64,000 nucleotides of DNA, taken from the NCBI GenBank assembly GCA_015178975.1, contig WHVD01000015.1, positions 124,001 to 188,000 of the forward strand, read 5' to 3'. The position numbers and the translations under genes are program-made. Source of the stretch: Hysterangium stoloniferum. Lineage: Eukaryota; Basidiomycota; Agaricomycetes; Hysterangiales; Hysterangiaceae. Shown in pieces: positions 22,013 through 34,365 of this stretch (positions are counted from its first letter, which is position 1; each line of letters begins with the position of its first letter). The notes under the pieces were generated by a model. The model did not search any database and was not told where the DNA came from. It saw only the letters and a program-made list of their open reading frames with translations.

Positions 22013-24309
22013 CTAAACCGAATGGAGCTGCTTCTTTGAAACTACTTGTTTGAATATTTCGAACGCAGCCCGGGGCTGGAAGGCCGGCTGTTGGCAAAAC
22101 CGTCAGATCAGCCTATAAAACGCATGATAATTTCACTTACCACTTCATGGCCTGACTGGTACACACGCCTAATAATGGGACATCTATCATGAAACATTAC
22201 GAAGAACTATTCAATGAGGGACGTACGCGAAAGAGAAGTTGTCCACATTCTGGACTGCCGCGACAGGGGAACCGTTTATGGTAATGTTGGTAAAAGGCGT
22301 GTTGTATAACGTTGCCTTGCCATACCAGTTCATCGCCAAAATGGCAGCGTGTCCACCAAGCCAGTTACAACTGCTCGATTTGTTTAACAGAATCAGCGCA
22401 ATTTCAAAAAAATTGTAGCCTACTTGATATCGGCATCACCGGCCTGGGTGATAGAAATAAATACCCAGTCATAATACGAAAGCATAGGAAAATATGACTC
22501 GCCCAGATGAGAACTTTAAGCTTGGAGTTGACCAGCACCGAAAGCTGCGGAAGAAAGGTCCTTGCATCCTACACAACGTTCAGAGATATATTCTAACAAG
22601 ACACGGAAAAGTTCTTACATCCCCTGTCTTTGCGAACAACTCGTTCGGCGCATTTGAACATTCCGCATACGTGCTCGTTGCGCCAATCTTTGCTTTAACA
22701 CTTGGCAGATGAAGGAAGTTGACGTAAAACTCGGGAGGGAATGCAGCAGGTGCTGTCTGGCGCAAATCATCAATATCACGGTTGCTAATGACTGACATAA
22801 CTGGCAGTAACGTCTGCTCGTACTGTATAAACAAAATATATGAACGTGAAATGGCAAGCATAGTGTCTGAGCAGTGAAGGTGGATATACTGACGTACACA
22901 GTCGTTGTCTGCCTTCGTACATATGGAATTCGATTTCGCGTTTGTGCCTGCGGCATAACACTTGAGCTCTTTGGCGAGACAGCCGTCGGTCGAAAACCAT
23001 GTAGTGTTCAACTGCTTAATCACTGATGCATTCACGAGCGGTCCATACCCTGGAGCATCCGCTGCAAAGTCGATGTAAGACTGAAAATAAAAAGTCAGAC
23101 AACCTCTTAAATACTTCTACTAATAGACACATTTACCCTGAAATGGAGGAGTGGATCGAACCACCCGCTACACTTAATTAGACATCCATAATAATATAGG
23201 AGATGCGGTAGACTAACTTATTGATCATAAGTGCACTAACGGTAACTAGCTCGCCTTGAATTTGGCCTGCTCTGACCTTGGCATTTTGCTGATCGAAGTA
23301 GGTGACGAAAGCAGGTCCATAGTGACCACCGTAGCCTAGGTTCAGATCACATGAATAAAGGAAAAACAAATATCCTCCGTACACACTGACTCTCAGTTGC
23401 AAAAATGAATCTGACAGCTTGAGTCTGAGTTTCTTAAGTTTTCGAAAAATGGGTTAGTCACTTACTCTCTGCTCTTGTATTGAGAGAAGGTCGAGCTTTC
23501 AAAGAGCAATTGAAACGCTGTCCATACTGGAGGTGCGGCCGCCTGGGTGCTATTTATCGTATCTATCCCAAACGAGAAGCCTGTCCCTACGGGCTGGTCG
23601 ATGTATATCACTACGAGCCGCGTCAGTAGAATAATCAGTTGGAGAACTCTAAATCATTCACTATTGCTGACATTGTTCCAACTATCATTGTGAGTCAATC
23701 GCGGAGATCGCAATGAGCAGTTTTTTTCAGAAGATTCTTACCTGAAGGGATTCAAGGTTGTTGTCTTACCGTCAGCATTTACATGACAGGGACCATTCTC
23801 TGTATACCGGTTGTCTTTTGTATTCGATGTGATGTTTCTCGGCACAACCACTCACCTTGGAAAAGACCGACCATAGATGAACAGCCTGGACCGCCATTCA
23901 ACCTGTCAAAAGGTGATAAAAATCTACCAGCTAGATAATTTTATTGTCAGTACGGACCACAGAGTGAAGGGGGCCGTTTCAGGATTCTTGCGTGCAGCGA
24001 AAAACCAGAACCACTGATAATATCAATTCTGTAACAGTGGTATGGCAAAACGATGTGAGTTGCACAGACCAGTGATTGGTTCTTTGCAATATCTATATAT
24101 CCTGACACAGTATGAACACCAGGGGTTGTCTCGCAGACCCCGGAGTTCTCCACAAATCTTAGACCAGTGTTGGGTAACCGGGTTGACTTGAATTCAGTGT
24201 GGACAGCTGGTGAGACATCGGATTCAACTACTGGACCAGCTTGGGAACCCAGAATAGAGAGGATGACTGCGCCAAGAGTAGCTAAAGCGCCTTGCATGCT
24301 GCGTTTCAT
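22013..24309 (-). CDS. Secreted serine carboxypeptidase, S10 family, copy 1
   Basis: Removes C-terminal residues from peptides; likely secreted or vacuolar. The start at 24309 gives MKRSMQG, a hydrophobic signal peptide (to about residue 25), then GPVVESDVSPA. Joined over several short introns it shows LWLNGGPGCSSM (oxyanion hole), SYGGHYGPAFVTYFDQQNAK (nucleophile region), AGDAD with the catalytic Asp, NCNWLGGH, and VYQAGHEV-type sequence with the catalytic His (here VYQSGHEV). It ends FKQVVSKKQLHSV and stops at 22013-22015. The nucleophile Ser codon is split A|GC by an intron. An upstream in-frame Met at 24327 exists, but copy 2 supports 24309. All triad residues are present and no disabling change was found. 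The tandem partner lies at 25166-27483. Confidence 0.88.
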
Positions 24310-24527
24310 GATGTATCCAAGTCCCAATTACTGCGATGCAATGGGGAGCTACTAGGTGGCCTATAAATGTATCCACCGTCTCGATATATCAACATACCCA
24401 TTGTATGTATTAGAACCGGGATCCGTCATGATGTGAGGACGTTGGGGAAGCATTAAGCCCAACTTGATGTTGTGGTTTTTTTAAAGGTGGGTTGGTATAT
24501 TACCAGAGCAGTCGGTCGTGATCCACC

Positions 24528-24547
24528 AAAAAAAAAAAAAAAAAAAA
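24528..24547 (+). repeat. A20 homopolymer between the carboxypeptidase genes
   Basis: Twenty consecutive A residues in the 857-bp spacer between the two S10 genes. No retroelement body was seen next to it, so it is treated as a simple repeat. Confidence 0.8.
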
Positions 24548-25165
24548 GAGTTGGTCATGATCCGATTTTGCTCGCGTCTTTTTTCTGGTTCCCGGCCTAG
24601 CTTCGGCGGAGTGATATATAAGTTTGGGAATGATCATGACGGCTCAGTGCAAATTTCTTCACTAGGAATTGATATCATCAAAATAGGATAAAATATCATT
24701 GAGAAAACGTAAATATTAGATACAGGCTGATATAGAAATTCCAGAAAAATCAGTGTCCCAGAACTAAGGGTGTCAATAAGGGTCACAGTGGTCCGTGCAC
24801 GACGCTGCGGCGTGCGTATATAAGGAGAGCGCCACACATATGAATTCCCCATCTCTTGTGCTCGGGCATGTACTGTCGCCAGTGACGTTTTACTGAGGCA
24901 CAGTCTTTTGCTGATTGCAAATTACACATCCGAACTCGTCTGATACCTTCGGGTTTCAGCAATTTTTGGAACCACCTCTTTTTGTGGAGATTTTTATTTC
25001 AAGTTTTAAAGCCCAATGATTGTTTGGTTTGAGCAGGAGGGCTTTGAACTGTTTCATAGACCCAATAAATGAACGTTTCGGCATCAAAGCTGGATGCACA
25101 AGAGTTTATACAATATATGGTATATTTCGATGCCAGTACAAATGCTCCTTCCCATTCCTATTGGT

Positions 25166-27483
25166 CTAAACCGAATGGAGCTGCTCCTTTGCAATTACTT
25201 GTTTGAATATCTCAAATGCAGCCTGGGGCTGGAAGGCCGGCTATGGGCAAAACCATCAGATTTAGTCGGGAATTTGATGGAAGTTAACTTACTACTTCAT
25301 GGCCTGCCTGGTACACGCGCCTGGTGATGGGACGGCTATTGTGAGACATTGAAAATAAATATTCAGTGAGGGACGTACGCGAAGGAAAAGTTGTCCACAT
25401 TCTGGACGGCCGCGACGGGAGAACCGTTGATGGTAATATTGGTGAGAGGCGTGTTGTGTAACGTTGCATTGCCATACCAGTCCATCGCCAAAACGACAGA
25501 GTGTCCACCGAGCCAGTTACAACTGTTCGATTTGTTAAATGGGATCAGTGTATATTTCTAAAAATAGTAGCCTACTTGATATCAGCATCACCGGCCTGTA
25601 GGGGGGAGAACAGAATAAACACTTGGCTGTGATGCGAAAGCATGTGAATATAAGACTCACCCAGATGAGAACTTTAAGTTTGGAGTTGACCAGTGCCGAA
25701 AGCTGGGGAAGTAAGGTTCTCGCATCCTACGCAATATTTAGGAATATATTCTAACCGGACACGGAAAAGTTGGAAAAGTTCTTACGTCTCCTGTCTTCGC
25801 GAACAACTCGAACGGCGCATCTGGACATTCTGCATACGTGCTCGTTGCGCCAATCTTTGCTTTGATAGCTGGCAGCTGAAGGAAATTGACATAAAACTCG
25901 GGAGGAAATGCAGCAGGTGCTGTCTGGCGTAAATCATCATCATCACGGTCACCCAGAATTGGCACGAATGTCTGCTCGAACTGTATAAAACGAATCATAT
26001 TAACGTGAAGTGGCGAAACATAGTGTTTGGGCAGTGAGGATATCAACGTACACAGTCATTGTCTGTTTTCTTGCATATGGTATTCGATTTCGAGTCTGTG
26101 CCTGCGGCATAACACTTGAGCTCTTCGGCGAGACAACCATTGGCCGAAAACCATGTAGTGTTCAACTGTTCAATCACTGATGCATCCACGAGCGGTCCAT
26201 ACCCTGGAGCATCCGCTGCGAAGTCGATGTAAGACTAAAATGAAATAATAAGTCAGACAAGGTCTAAGTATTTCTATTAATAGACATATTTACCCTGTAC
26301 TGAAGGAGAGGATCGAACCACCCGCTACATTATATAAACCTCATTAGACATCCCGTCATATTAAAGGTAAAGGTGATGCGTTAGACTAACTTATTGATCA
26401 TGAGTGCGCTAACGGTGACTAGCTCGCCTTGAATCTGGCCTGCTTGGATCTTGGCATTTTGCTGGTCGAAGAAGGTGACAAAAGCAGGCCCATAATGACC
26501 GCCATAGCCTAGGTTCAGATCAAATGAGTAAAGAAAAATACATCTGTCGTAGACACTGACTCTCAGTTGCAAAAATGAATCTGACAGTTTAAGTCTGAGT
26601 TTCTTAAGTTTTTGAAAGTGTGTTAGTCACATACTCTCTGCTCTTGTATTGAGAGAAGGTCGGGCTCTCAAAGAGCAATTGAAACGCTGTCCATACTGGA
26701 GGTGCGGCCGCCTGGGTGCTATTTATCGTATCGATCCCAAACGAGAAGCCTGTCCCTACGGGCTGGTCGATGTATATCACTGCATGGCCGTGTCAGTAAA
26801 GTAATCAGCCGGAGAACTCCAAATCACTCACTATTGCTGACATTGTTCCAACTGGTAATATCAGTCAATAACCAAGATTGTAATGAACAGTTCCATACGG
26901 AAAGTTCTTACCTAAAGGGGTTCAAGGTCGTTGTCTGGCCATCAGCATTTACTTGACAAGGACCATTCTCTGTGTACCGTTTGTTTTTTTGTACTCGATG
27001 TGACGCTTTTCGGAACTGTAGCACTTACCTTGGAAAAGACCGATCATAGAAGAACAGCCTGGACCGCCATTCAACCTGTTAAAAGGTGATAAAATTTTAC
27101 CAGCCAGATAATGTTATTGTCAGTACGGACCACAGAGTGAAGGGGGCCGTGTCAGGATTCTCGCGCGCAGCGAAAAACCAGAACCACTGTGATAATATCA
27201 ATTTTATAACACTTGTACTACAAACGATGTAGGTTGCACATACCAGTGACTGGTTCGGTGCAATATCTATGTATCCTGACACAGTGTGAACACCAGGTGT
27301 TGTCTCACAGACTCCGGAGTTTTCCACAAATCTTAGACCAGTATTGGGTATTAGGGATGACTTGAATTCAGTGTGGACAGCGGGTGAGATGTCGGATTCA
27401 ACGACTGGGCCAGCTCGGGAACCCAGAATAGAGAGGATGACCATGGCAAAGGCAGCTAAAACACCTTGCATGCTGCGTTTCAT
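25166..27483 (-). CDS. Secreted serine carboxypeptidase, S10 family, copy 2
   Basis: A tandem paralogue of the gene at 22013-24309 in the same orientation, with matching exon and intron positions and similar introns. It starts MKRSMQGVLAAFAMVILS (signal peptide) and runs through LPNTGL-like sequence (here IPNTGLRFVENSGVCETT), VSGYIDI, FATES|YGGHYGPAFVTFFDQQN (nucleophile Ser codon split by an intron ending near 26513), AGDAD, NCNWLGGH and RVYQAGHEV. The end FQPQAAFEIFKQV...HSV stops at 25166-25168. The catalytic Ser, Asp and His are all present. Differences from copy 1 are spread evenly, so both copies appear to be under coding constraint. The duplication probably arose by unequal crossing-over (inference). 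Confidence 0.87.
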
Positions 27484-29079
27484 GGTGTAATTCGAGGCGA
27501 AATGTGATGCAACCAGGAGATATTAGATGGTTTAGAAAATGTATCCACCGTCTCAATACAACTGCTCAGATCAGAATGCCAATTTATTAGAATCGTAACG
27601 GGTGATCAGCGAGAAAGCACTAAAAACACATTGCTCACTTGATATGTCAGGTTTAATTTTATACTTGATGTGATGTGCCTCTAAATGGTGAGTATCACGC
27701 GGGTTGGTTGGCACATGGTGTTGACAGGGCCACGAGGTATTGGTTCCAACTGTCTGATAGTTAACTGCACCCGAATTCATTTTACAAACTATTAATTTGA
27801 ATAATTACTAAAGTAACTATTTTTCATCCCTATAGTTAATGTTCTTGAGTAATCATATCCATGCCCAGCATATGGTAATCATACACAGTAGTACTAGTAC
27901 TAGTAACTTCTCAAATCCAAAACACAATCGCATGACAACGTATCTGTTACAAAAGTATTTATAACTACCACGAAACTGCAGTGTTGGACACATGCATTCT
28001 CCTATCGGTTGATGTCGTATTTATGGTTCTTCCTTGTATAATGTGATTTATGACGGCATACTGTCATATATCAGCATGTATTGTGCGGCTTGTTACAAAG
28101 ATTGTCAGGGGGCAAGGGGTTCAAAGTTAGCTAGCAGCTAGGTTCCGGATCGCCAACAGACGCTAGAAATGTTAAGAATGATGGATTTATTGGTCCCGAC
28201 ACTCTGTGGAATAAGAAATTGGGAGGATGATGGGCATCACCCCGAGCATTGAAACCCCTATGCAGAATGATTTGTTCCCAGGAAGCAGTACAAATGTAGC
28301 ATGGAGTTCAACCAGCTCCAGTGGTCAACCAAATATGTGATGGGACTCGAGCTGCTAGTTTTTATAAAATAGCATTTTATAGTTATCCCAGAACGCTGTT
28401 CAATGGCTATTGTTGGATAATGATGATGACGAGAAGATGAAAGATGAAAGCGCAAAACAATCAGAACTATTGCCAGATTACAAATCACGGAACATACTGA
28501 TATGTCAGACATTTTCATTTTAACATACGGACCGGCAATTATTATTAGCGTATAAAAGACGAACTACTATAGCGAGACTAGTCAGTCGAATAAACAAGGA
28601 TATATTTACAGTCGCTACTCAATCCCCTGCACATCGAACTTGCAACATAATCTAATAGCGATGTGGGGTACACATCATGTTTTTGAAGTGTTTTCCATAG
28701 GATCTGTTCGGCAATTGGCAATCTACTAGTAGCCTTTGTAATGCTCGACGAACTAACGAACAGGACAGCGGGAAAAACAAGGATGATTATGTAAGTAAGT
28801 AGAGCGGTAATCTACTCTCTTGAAGACTTAATTCGGCTTTTCCACCTTTTTTTTATAGGAATTTTCATAATGCAATAGTAGTTCTGTTGAGATAGTAGAC
28901 TCCAGCTCACCAAGGTAAAACCATAAACTACTCATTGAATTGTTTTTACAATATTTAACCTTGCCAACTTGGATGTGCCCGAATTACGGACTCCCGTGGC
29001 CCGAAAAGGAGGAAATTAATATCAAAGGAACTCTTAGCTGCGCTCAGTACTCAATTATTAACGAGCCATACAGCACCGC
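27484..29079. other. Intergenic, no confident gene
   Basis: About 1.6 kb with only short frames (for example 28258-28518, minus) of no recognised family. It includes the promoter side of carboxypeptidase copy 2 and of whatever begins near 29.1 kb. Confidence 0.35.
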
Positions 29080-29703
29080 TTGCTACGGCGCAGTAATTTT
29101 GATATAATTATTGACGCCTCACTAACGTCCCGACATGGATTAATCTACCACAAATTTGAAACAGACGTGTGCTTCTTGGAACAACTCTTTTCTTGGCAGG
29201 GATCTCAAATATGTATCCGCACAAGTGACAGTTTCTATGCGGTTTTTTCTTGCAGGAAACTTAAACCGTGCACTACACTTATCGTTTCTTCACAAAAATT
29301 GGCTGGGCGGGTAAAACGGTTTAAAAGTATCGAAGACGTTCCGACGGGGCTACTGCAGGCAACGATAAGTCTCGATGGCCTTACAGTTATATCGTATACT
29401 AGTTTACTTCCATCGATGTTAAATGACATGGCACCTGATATTCGAAAGACCATCTGCGCAGTCGCAGCCAACACGGCTTGGGGGACCCGATTAGCGATGC
29501 ATAGCTTCAGCTCCTGCTACACAATCCATTGTAGTACTGCCATCGAATTGATAATCTGTACTCCCGGACAGCCCCCGCAATTTAACATAAGATATGCGGA
29601 AGAAACATATTCCTTCTTTGCTACATGCCCCTCCGTTTGCATGCAAGTATGTACCACCCTGTGGTTTATGCCTCCCTTCTCCCCCTGTTCGCCCTCCAAG
29701 TAG
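29080..29703 (+). other. Unrecognised 207-codon open frame, doubtful gene
   Basis: A fairly long uninterrupted frame, but with no family resemblance and a Cys-rich C-terminal end that overlaps the first 79 bases of the membrane-protein gene at 29625 in another frame. It may be chance, or an upstream exon or leader of that gene. It is listed because of its length only. Confidence 0.2.
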
Positions 29704-30768
29704 CTGCTCAATCTGTTCAACTTACGTTCTCTACCCCACCGGCGTTGGAGTTGGCTACGAATGGCGTCACTGCTTTCTTCGCAGTTGCGACATTTATGCA
29801 ATTTCTCCTCGTGGTCACATATCTCTGCCGTGGACGTCCCCACCATCGGACACCGGGCTCGGTAGCTGCCCTGGCGCTTTTGTTGCTTTCCCTGGCATAT
29901 TCGATTGGCTCTGTCCAGGAATTCTTTACGTACAGCTTGGACAAGTCCTCGCCTTCAGACCTTGTCCAAAATCTTATACGAGGCTTTTTGTCTGGTGAGC
30001 TGGGAGCTCCATGCTCACTATTGATATTTAATCAACCTACGGCGCCACAGGTGCCCGCCTTTGCCAAGGTTGGGCAGATGCCGCGATGATCTTAACGACT
30101 ACCTTGATTATCCTAGATCGATATTCTACTCATAATAAAAGTGTACCGGAGTCAGCAAGGAAGTGGCCGTTATCTTTCTACTTCATCATTCCGACTCTCT
30201 ACTTCCTCACCTTACTAGTGTTCATATTTTCATCGGCTTCTGCTGCAGTTCTTGCGTTGCAGGATGTTTTCATAGACGGCCATTTAGCTCCAAATTTTTT
30301 GGGTTCGAAGAAAGTTCACATTAGTAACTCCCTCCTCTATACCGCTACCGCGGTGTACTTCGTTGCGACATTGATATCGGTGCCATTCGCAATAATAGTA
30401 AAGCAGAGAACTACTCCAATCAAGGTCTGTCTCATGGTGTTGAAAATTTTTGACCTCCAAAATTGTTGATTGGCTTATAGATAATGAATTGGACAGTTTA
30501 CGCCATCATCCCTCTGCTATCCCTCAAAAGCATTGCTCAGATCGCCCTCGTCATCGAGGCATCGAAACTCAACACAATTCCTTTTTCAGGAGGCAGACCT
30601 GACTTCGATCTTGCCACCATCATCACGAACGGTACTCTTTACTTCTTCGTCGGTTGCGTATTCTGCCATCTATTCTTACGACCTTGGTTATGGCGCGGAT
30701 TTGGGGAATATTCGCCATCTGCCATCTCGCCTATGCCAATTCAGCAATTTCCAGGACGTCAAGGTTAA
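29625..30768 (+). CDS. Membrane protein with signal peptide and about seven helices, unknown family
   Basis: Proposed exons 29625-29994, 30051-30424 and 30481-30768 are phase-consistent and give 343 residues. Met9 (29649, MYHPVVYASLLPL) is an equally good start and places the signal-like segment first. Hydrophobic segments follow: VTAFFAVATFMQFLLVVTYL, VAALALLLLSLAYSIG, ADAAMILTTTLIIL, SFYFIIPTLYFLTLLVFIF, LLYTATAVYFVATLISVPF, VYAIIPLLSLKSIAQIAL and NGTLYFFVGCVFCHLFL. The tail is short, polar and Pro-rich. No opsin Lys motif or RTA1-type signature was recognised, so no function is assigned. Its 3' end faces the aminotransferase gene 510 bp away. Confidence 0.75.
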
Positions 30769-31277
30769 TCTAAGTAGGAAAAACAGTGTTCTGAGACCCC
30801 TTGAATGGATATAAGAACGGGAACCTAAACAATCAGCAGCAGTATGAATGTATACTGTCCAAGGGACCAGCAGTGATGGATAGTGCAGATAAACTCGGCT
30901 ATTTACTGTCCATTACGATAGCATTACTACAGATATAGCTAGTCTAGCGGAGTCTAGGTAATCTATATAATGGGTATGGTTTCTTAGACATTCCCCAATC
31001 CCTGGTGTATTTTGTTTCATGATTTTCCGGCTCAAAATCGTGTTACTATATGGTCCAGTTCCTGTCGCGAGGGTTCCTGGGGCTCACTAATCGGGTATTA
31101 GTCCGGAAGGCTCCTGAAAGTTATAAAAGAATTGGGCCTCCCACCGTTTAAAACCATTTTAATGATACATAAGAATCAAGCTTGGTGACAATCATAAGCA
31201 ATAATTAACTCTTTGATACATCCTAAACATGGAAAATACATAAGGAAGGATAGACCTTCTAAACTCAATCTCGCCTC
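30769..31277. other. Convergent intergenic region
   Basis: About 510 bp between two converging genes. It presumably holds both 3' untranslated regions. No repeat or ORF of note. Confidence 0.4.
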
Positions 31278-33493
31278 TTAAACATACTTCTGTAAGACAT
31301 CCGCAAGTATCTCCAACGCCTTTCTCATTGCGTCTTGCTATACTCAACGTGTGTTAGTATATTTCAAATGCCATAAAGTCGATACGTACTGTCACCAAAC
31401 TGAAAGATAAGCGAAATGTCACTTCCTGAGTGAAGTCTTTCGTGGTTGATGGCTCGGCGACAAAAAAGTCACCCAATGCAACAACCAGACCATTATTGGC
31501 GAGATCCACATATAGATGCTCAGATAGTGTCTCCCCGTCCTCCAGCACAATTCCGTTTTTTATGCTGAATTTCAACTGAGAGTGAAGCAATACTTAGTAT
31601 ATGGAACAATGACATAAAGATCCAAACGCGCCGCACCCATACAAACATCCCTGCGGATGGTGGAACGAAGGTAAAGAGAGCCGTCTTTCCTGAGTAGCGT
31701 TGTTTCTCAGTCATGGCTAGTTTTCCGTTTGGCCTCTTCAGATATGCAGTATATATGGGCAATCCGGCCCCATAGGCAGAAAATTCTGGGGACGCATGCT
31801 GAACATCGAAAAGTTCAAAGATACAGTCTACCATGTAGTCGCGACGAGCCGTGTATTCCCCTTGAAGACCTTGAAGCCAGCGGATATAATTATCTGGTCC
31901 CCAATGGTTAACGATTAGTTGCATAATGATCGACTTTGTATATGTTCAGGTTCGGTAAGTTTCTAAGGTGTGAAAGTGCATACCTGTGAAAAGCCTGAAG
32001 ACGCAGATACCGTGGTTTCGCCCTGCCGTTCAAGCCTCTCTGCAAATAACGGATTGCACACAAACCAGCCCATACGGGAACCAGGGGCAATTACCTGTCC
32101 AACAAGATATGTGGTTTCTATTAAATGCGCAATATACAACTTACCTTAGAGAATGTCTCGAGGCGAATGACACGGCCTTGATAGTCGAGTCTGTGGATAG
32201 TTAGTCAAATCACACGAGTAGCGTGTTCGTCTACGCACTTCAAATATGTAGGAATAAGGCTGTTGATAAACCGAGTCCCTTCGTCCTCGTCTTTCTTGAG
32301 TTTCGGTGCCTTCCTCCCCGCTCGAACCTCTTTACGTTGGTAAATACCTTCTTGTAAAAAGTAGTAAGGGTCATCTTCTATAATGATTATGTCTGCAACA
32401 ATTATAGCAATTGAAAAATTGCATCGCTGCTATTAACAAAATAGGCTGACCGTATTTAACGCAAAGGTCGTATATGACCTTCTTGCGCTCAAGACCCATA
32501 GTCTAAAAACGTGTAAGAATAGGAATAGACTTATAAATATTCAAAATAACTTACAGAACCAGTTGGGTTTTGACCAATAGGGATCGTGTACATGACATGT
32601 GGACTGGATATTTGCCAAGAGATGTGAATCTCCATGTGCGACCTCGGCCAACATAAATCGCATACCGTTTAGCGCCACGCGTTGTTTCATCCCAGGTTGA
32701 AAGTATATGTTCTAGAATAACCGCACTCATTCCCTGCGCATCCATCCCAACGCCTAAAATTTTCACGCCAGCCGGTTTGAAGCAAGCCAGGGCAGAGGGA
32801 TAGGTCAGCTCCTCCACAAGGATATATTCGCCAGGATTAAGGAAGGTGCCCGCGCATCTCGCAATCCTAACCCATTTGATCTCAGAACCGCGTTGAGGCG
32901 AGCCCGCACGAAGTCGCTCACCCGTCAGTGTTCCCGCTGTGTGCTAGGGTCGTCCAGTCAGAATATATTGGACCGTAAACTTTTGCTGTAAATTCTCGAA
33001 TGAATTTGGCGAGAGCGGGAGAGCCCGTCGCAGGTCCTACAGGAATATGAGTGACATACATTTCGAAGGAGAAACACGGCCAACCGTATTGTAAAGCTTT
33101 CGCCAGATCGATATCGCCATCATGGGCGCCAAATTTGGGGATGGTGTACCTTTCAGTTTTCTCCGTCTTTCCAAACATGCTCCAGAACCAGCCAAAGAAT
33201 GATGCTTCAGTAGAACCTTTGCGAGAGTATGAGTTAGGAACAAGGGCATCAACATGTATATTGGCTATGGGGAAATAGTCGGGACTGGGTAACCCTAATT
33301 ATTAATCACTTTCAGAAAATGATCGTGGTGGAGGTGTAAACTGCTTACCGCCTGCCATCATTATGGCCCCAGGTTTAATGTGTTTCTGAATTCCTTTCAG
33401 AGGGGATACCTTCCGTCCCTTGGCTGTCTCGGAAAGATGGTGCGAGAGGTTCACTGACTTTGCCATGAACGGGAATTTCTCTTGAACAGACAT
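31278..33493 (-). CDS. PLP-dependent aminotransferase, ARO8 / kynurenine-aminoadipate type
   Basis: A fold-type I class I/II aminotransferase that transfers the amino group of aromatic or 2-aminoadipate-like amino acids to a 2-oxo acid, with pyridoxal phosphate as cofactor. From the start at 33493 (MSVQEKFPFMAKSVNLSHHL) the exons show KGRKVSPLKGIQKH, PGAIMMAGG, FPIANIHVDALVP, HSGNTDGW, NPGEYILVEELTYPSALA, MYTIPIGQNPTGS (after a 90-bp intron near 32.6 kb), IIIVEDDPYYFL-type sequence, DYQGRVIRLETFSK with the PLP-binding Lys, then VIAPGSRMGWFVCNP. The end is LEILADVLQKYV with the stop at 31278-31280. It has about ten introns and no disabling change was found. ARO8-like enzymes act in aromatic and lysine metabolism; the exact substrate cannot be read from sequence. 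Confidence 0.88.
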
Positions 33494-34365
33494 AATGGTG
33501 GAAAGAACACAACGAAGGCTGCCGATAAGGACTCACGATAACAAGCGAAATATTTCCTAAGCAAAACTCAAAGCGTGCCTAGGTTGGTAATCAACTGGAG
33601 TTTGCGGTTCAGAAGACTAGACAAATTTAACCACACCAAGGTCGAGATAGCCTATTTATAGCGTGGCAACTTGTCGAAAAATCACATTGTCGAAGTGAGC
33701 GGCCGTCATGACAAGTTCTAGTCTATGTAACAAAGCGTGGGAGGCAAACAAGACATCGCGACTGCGAGTCAAGTATACATAGTGGAAGGATCCCTGTGGA
33801 CGCTGGTTGTGATATAAACCTGTGGAAAGGCATACAACCAGCTTATCCTATATGAGATTTAGGATCAGGGGCTATTTCGGTTCTTTGCGTTGTCAGAAAA
33901 CGTACCTCTGCCAATCATATACCACTAGTTGCGGTTTGTTGATAAGCATTGATGTCTATATATATATCTAACTGACGGTACCGGGAAAGACGCCTCCATG
34001 AATGCAAAACACTTGAACCCACAGTCACACATGACCTTTGTCATAGCCGTCCGATCCATAGGGCAGGCTGGACAGTCTCCGCAAGCGTACATTATTAGGA
34101 ATGTGGAACTTCAGAACTCACTAGAATTGAGATACACATAAATTATCTAATACGATATCATAAGGTCCACCGGGTTTGATCATCAGGTGTCAGATAACTA
34201 AAAAAAATAGAGATAATCCGTTGAATTTTTGGGTTGCGACCCATATAGCATGGGAGAGACCGGCTGATCGGCCATGGTGTAATACGCGTCTATTCTACTC
34301 TCTTACACATTTGCAGTGTACTCAATTCAAGTCATGTAGTCAAATGAGAGTATAATATGGAAATT
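33494..34365. other. Promoter side of the aminotransferase; no gene seen
   Basis: About 870 bp containing a TATATATATATCTAA stretch near 33958 and no open frame of interest. Host-like composition passes into CpG-poor copia sequence at about 34.35 kb. Confidence 0.35.

Noticed and set aside
24528-24547. A20 tract as the tail of a LINE or processed pseudogene
   Set aside because: No reverse transcriptase, gene copy or target duplication adjoins it.
20600-30768. Opsin, carboxypeptidases and seven-helix protein as one functional gene cluster
   Set aside because: Orientations are mixed, spacing is ordinary, and no shared promoter element or pathway logic was seen.
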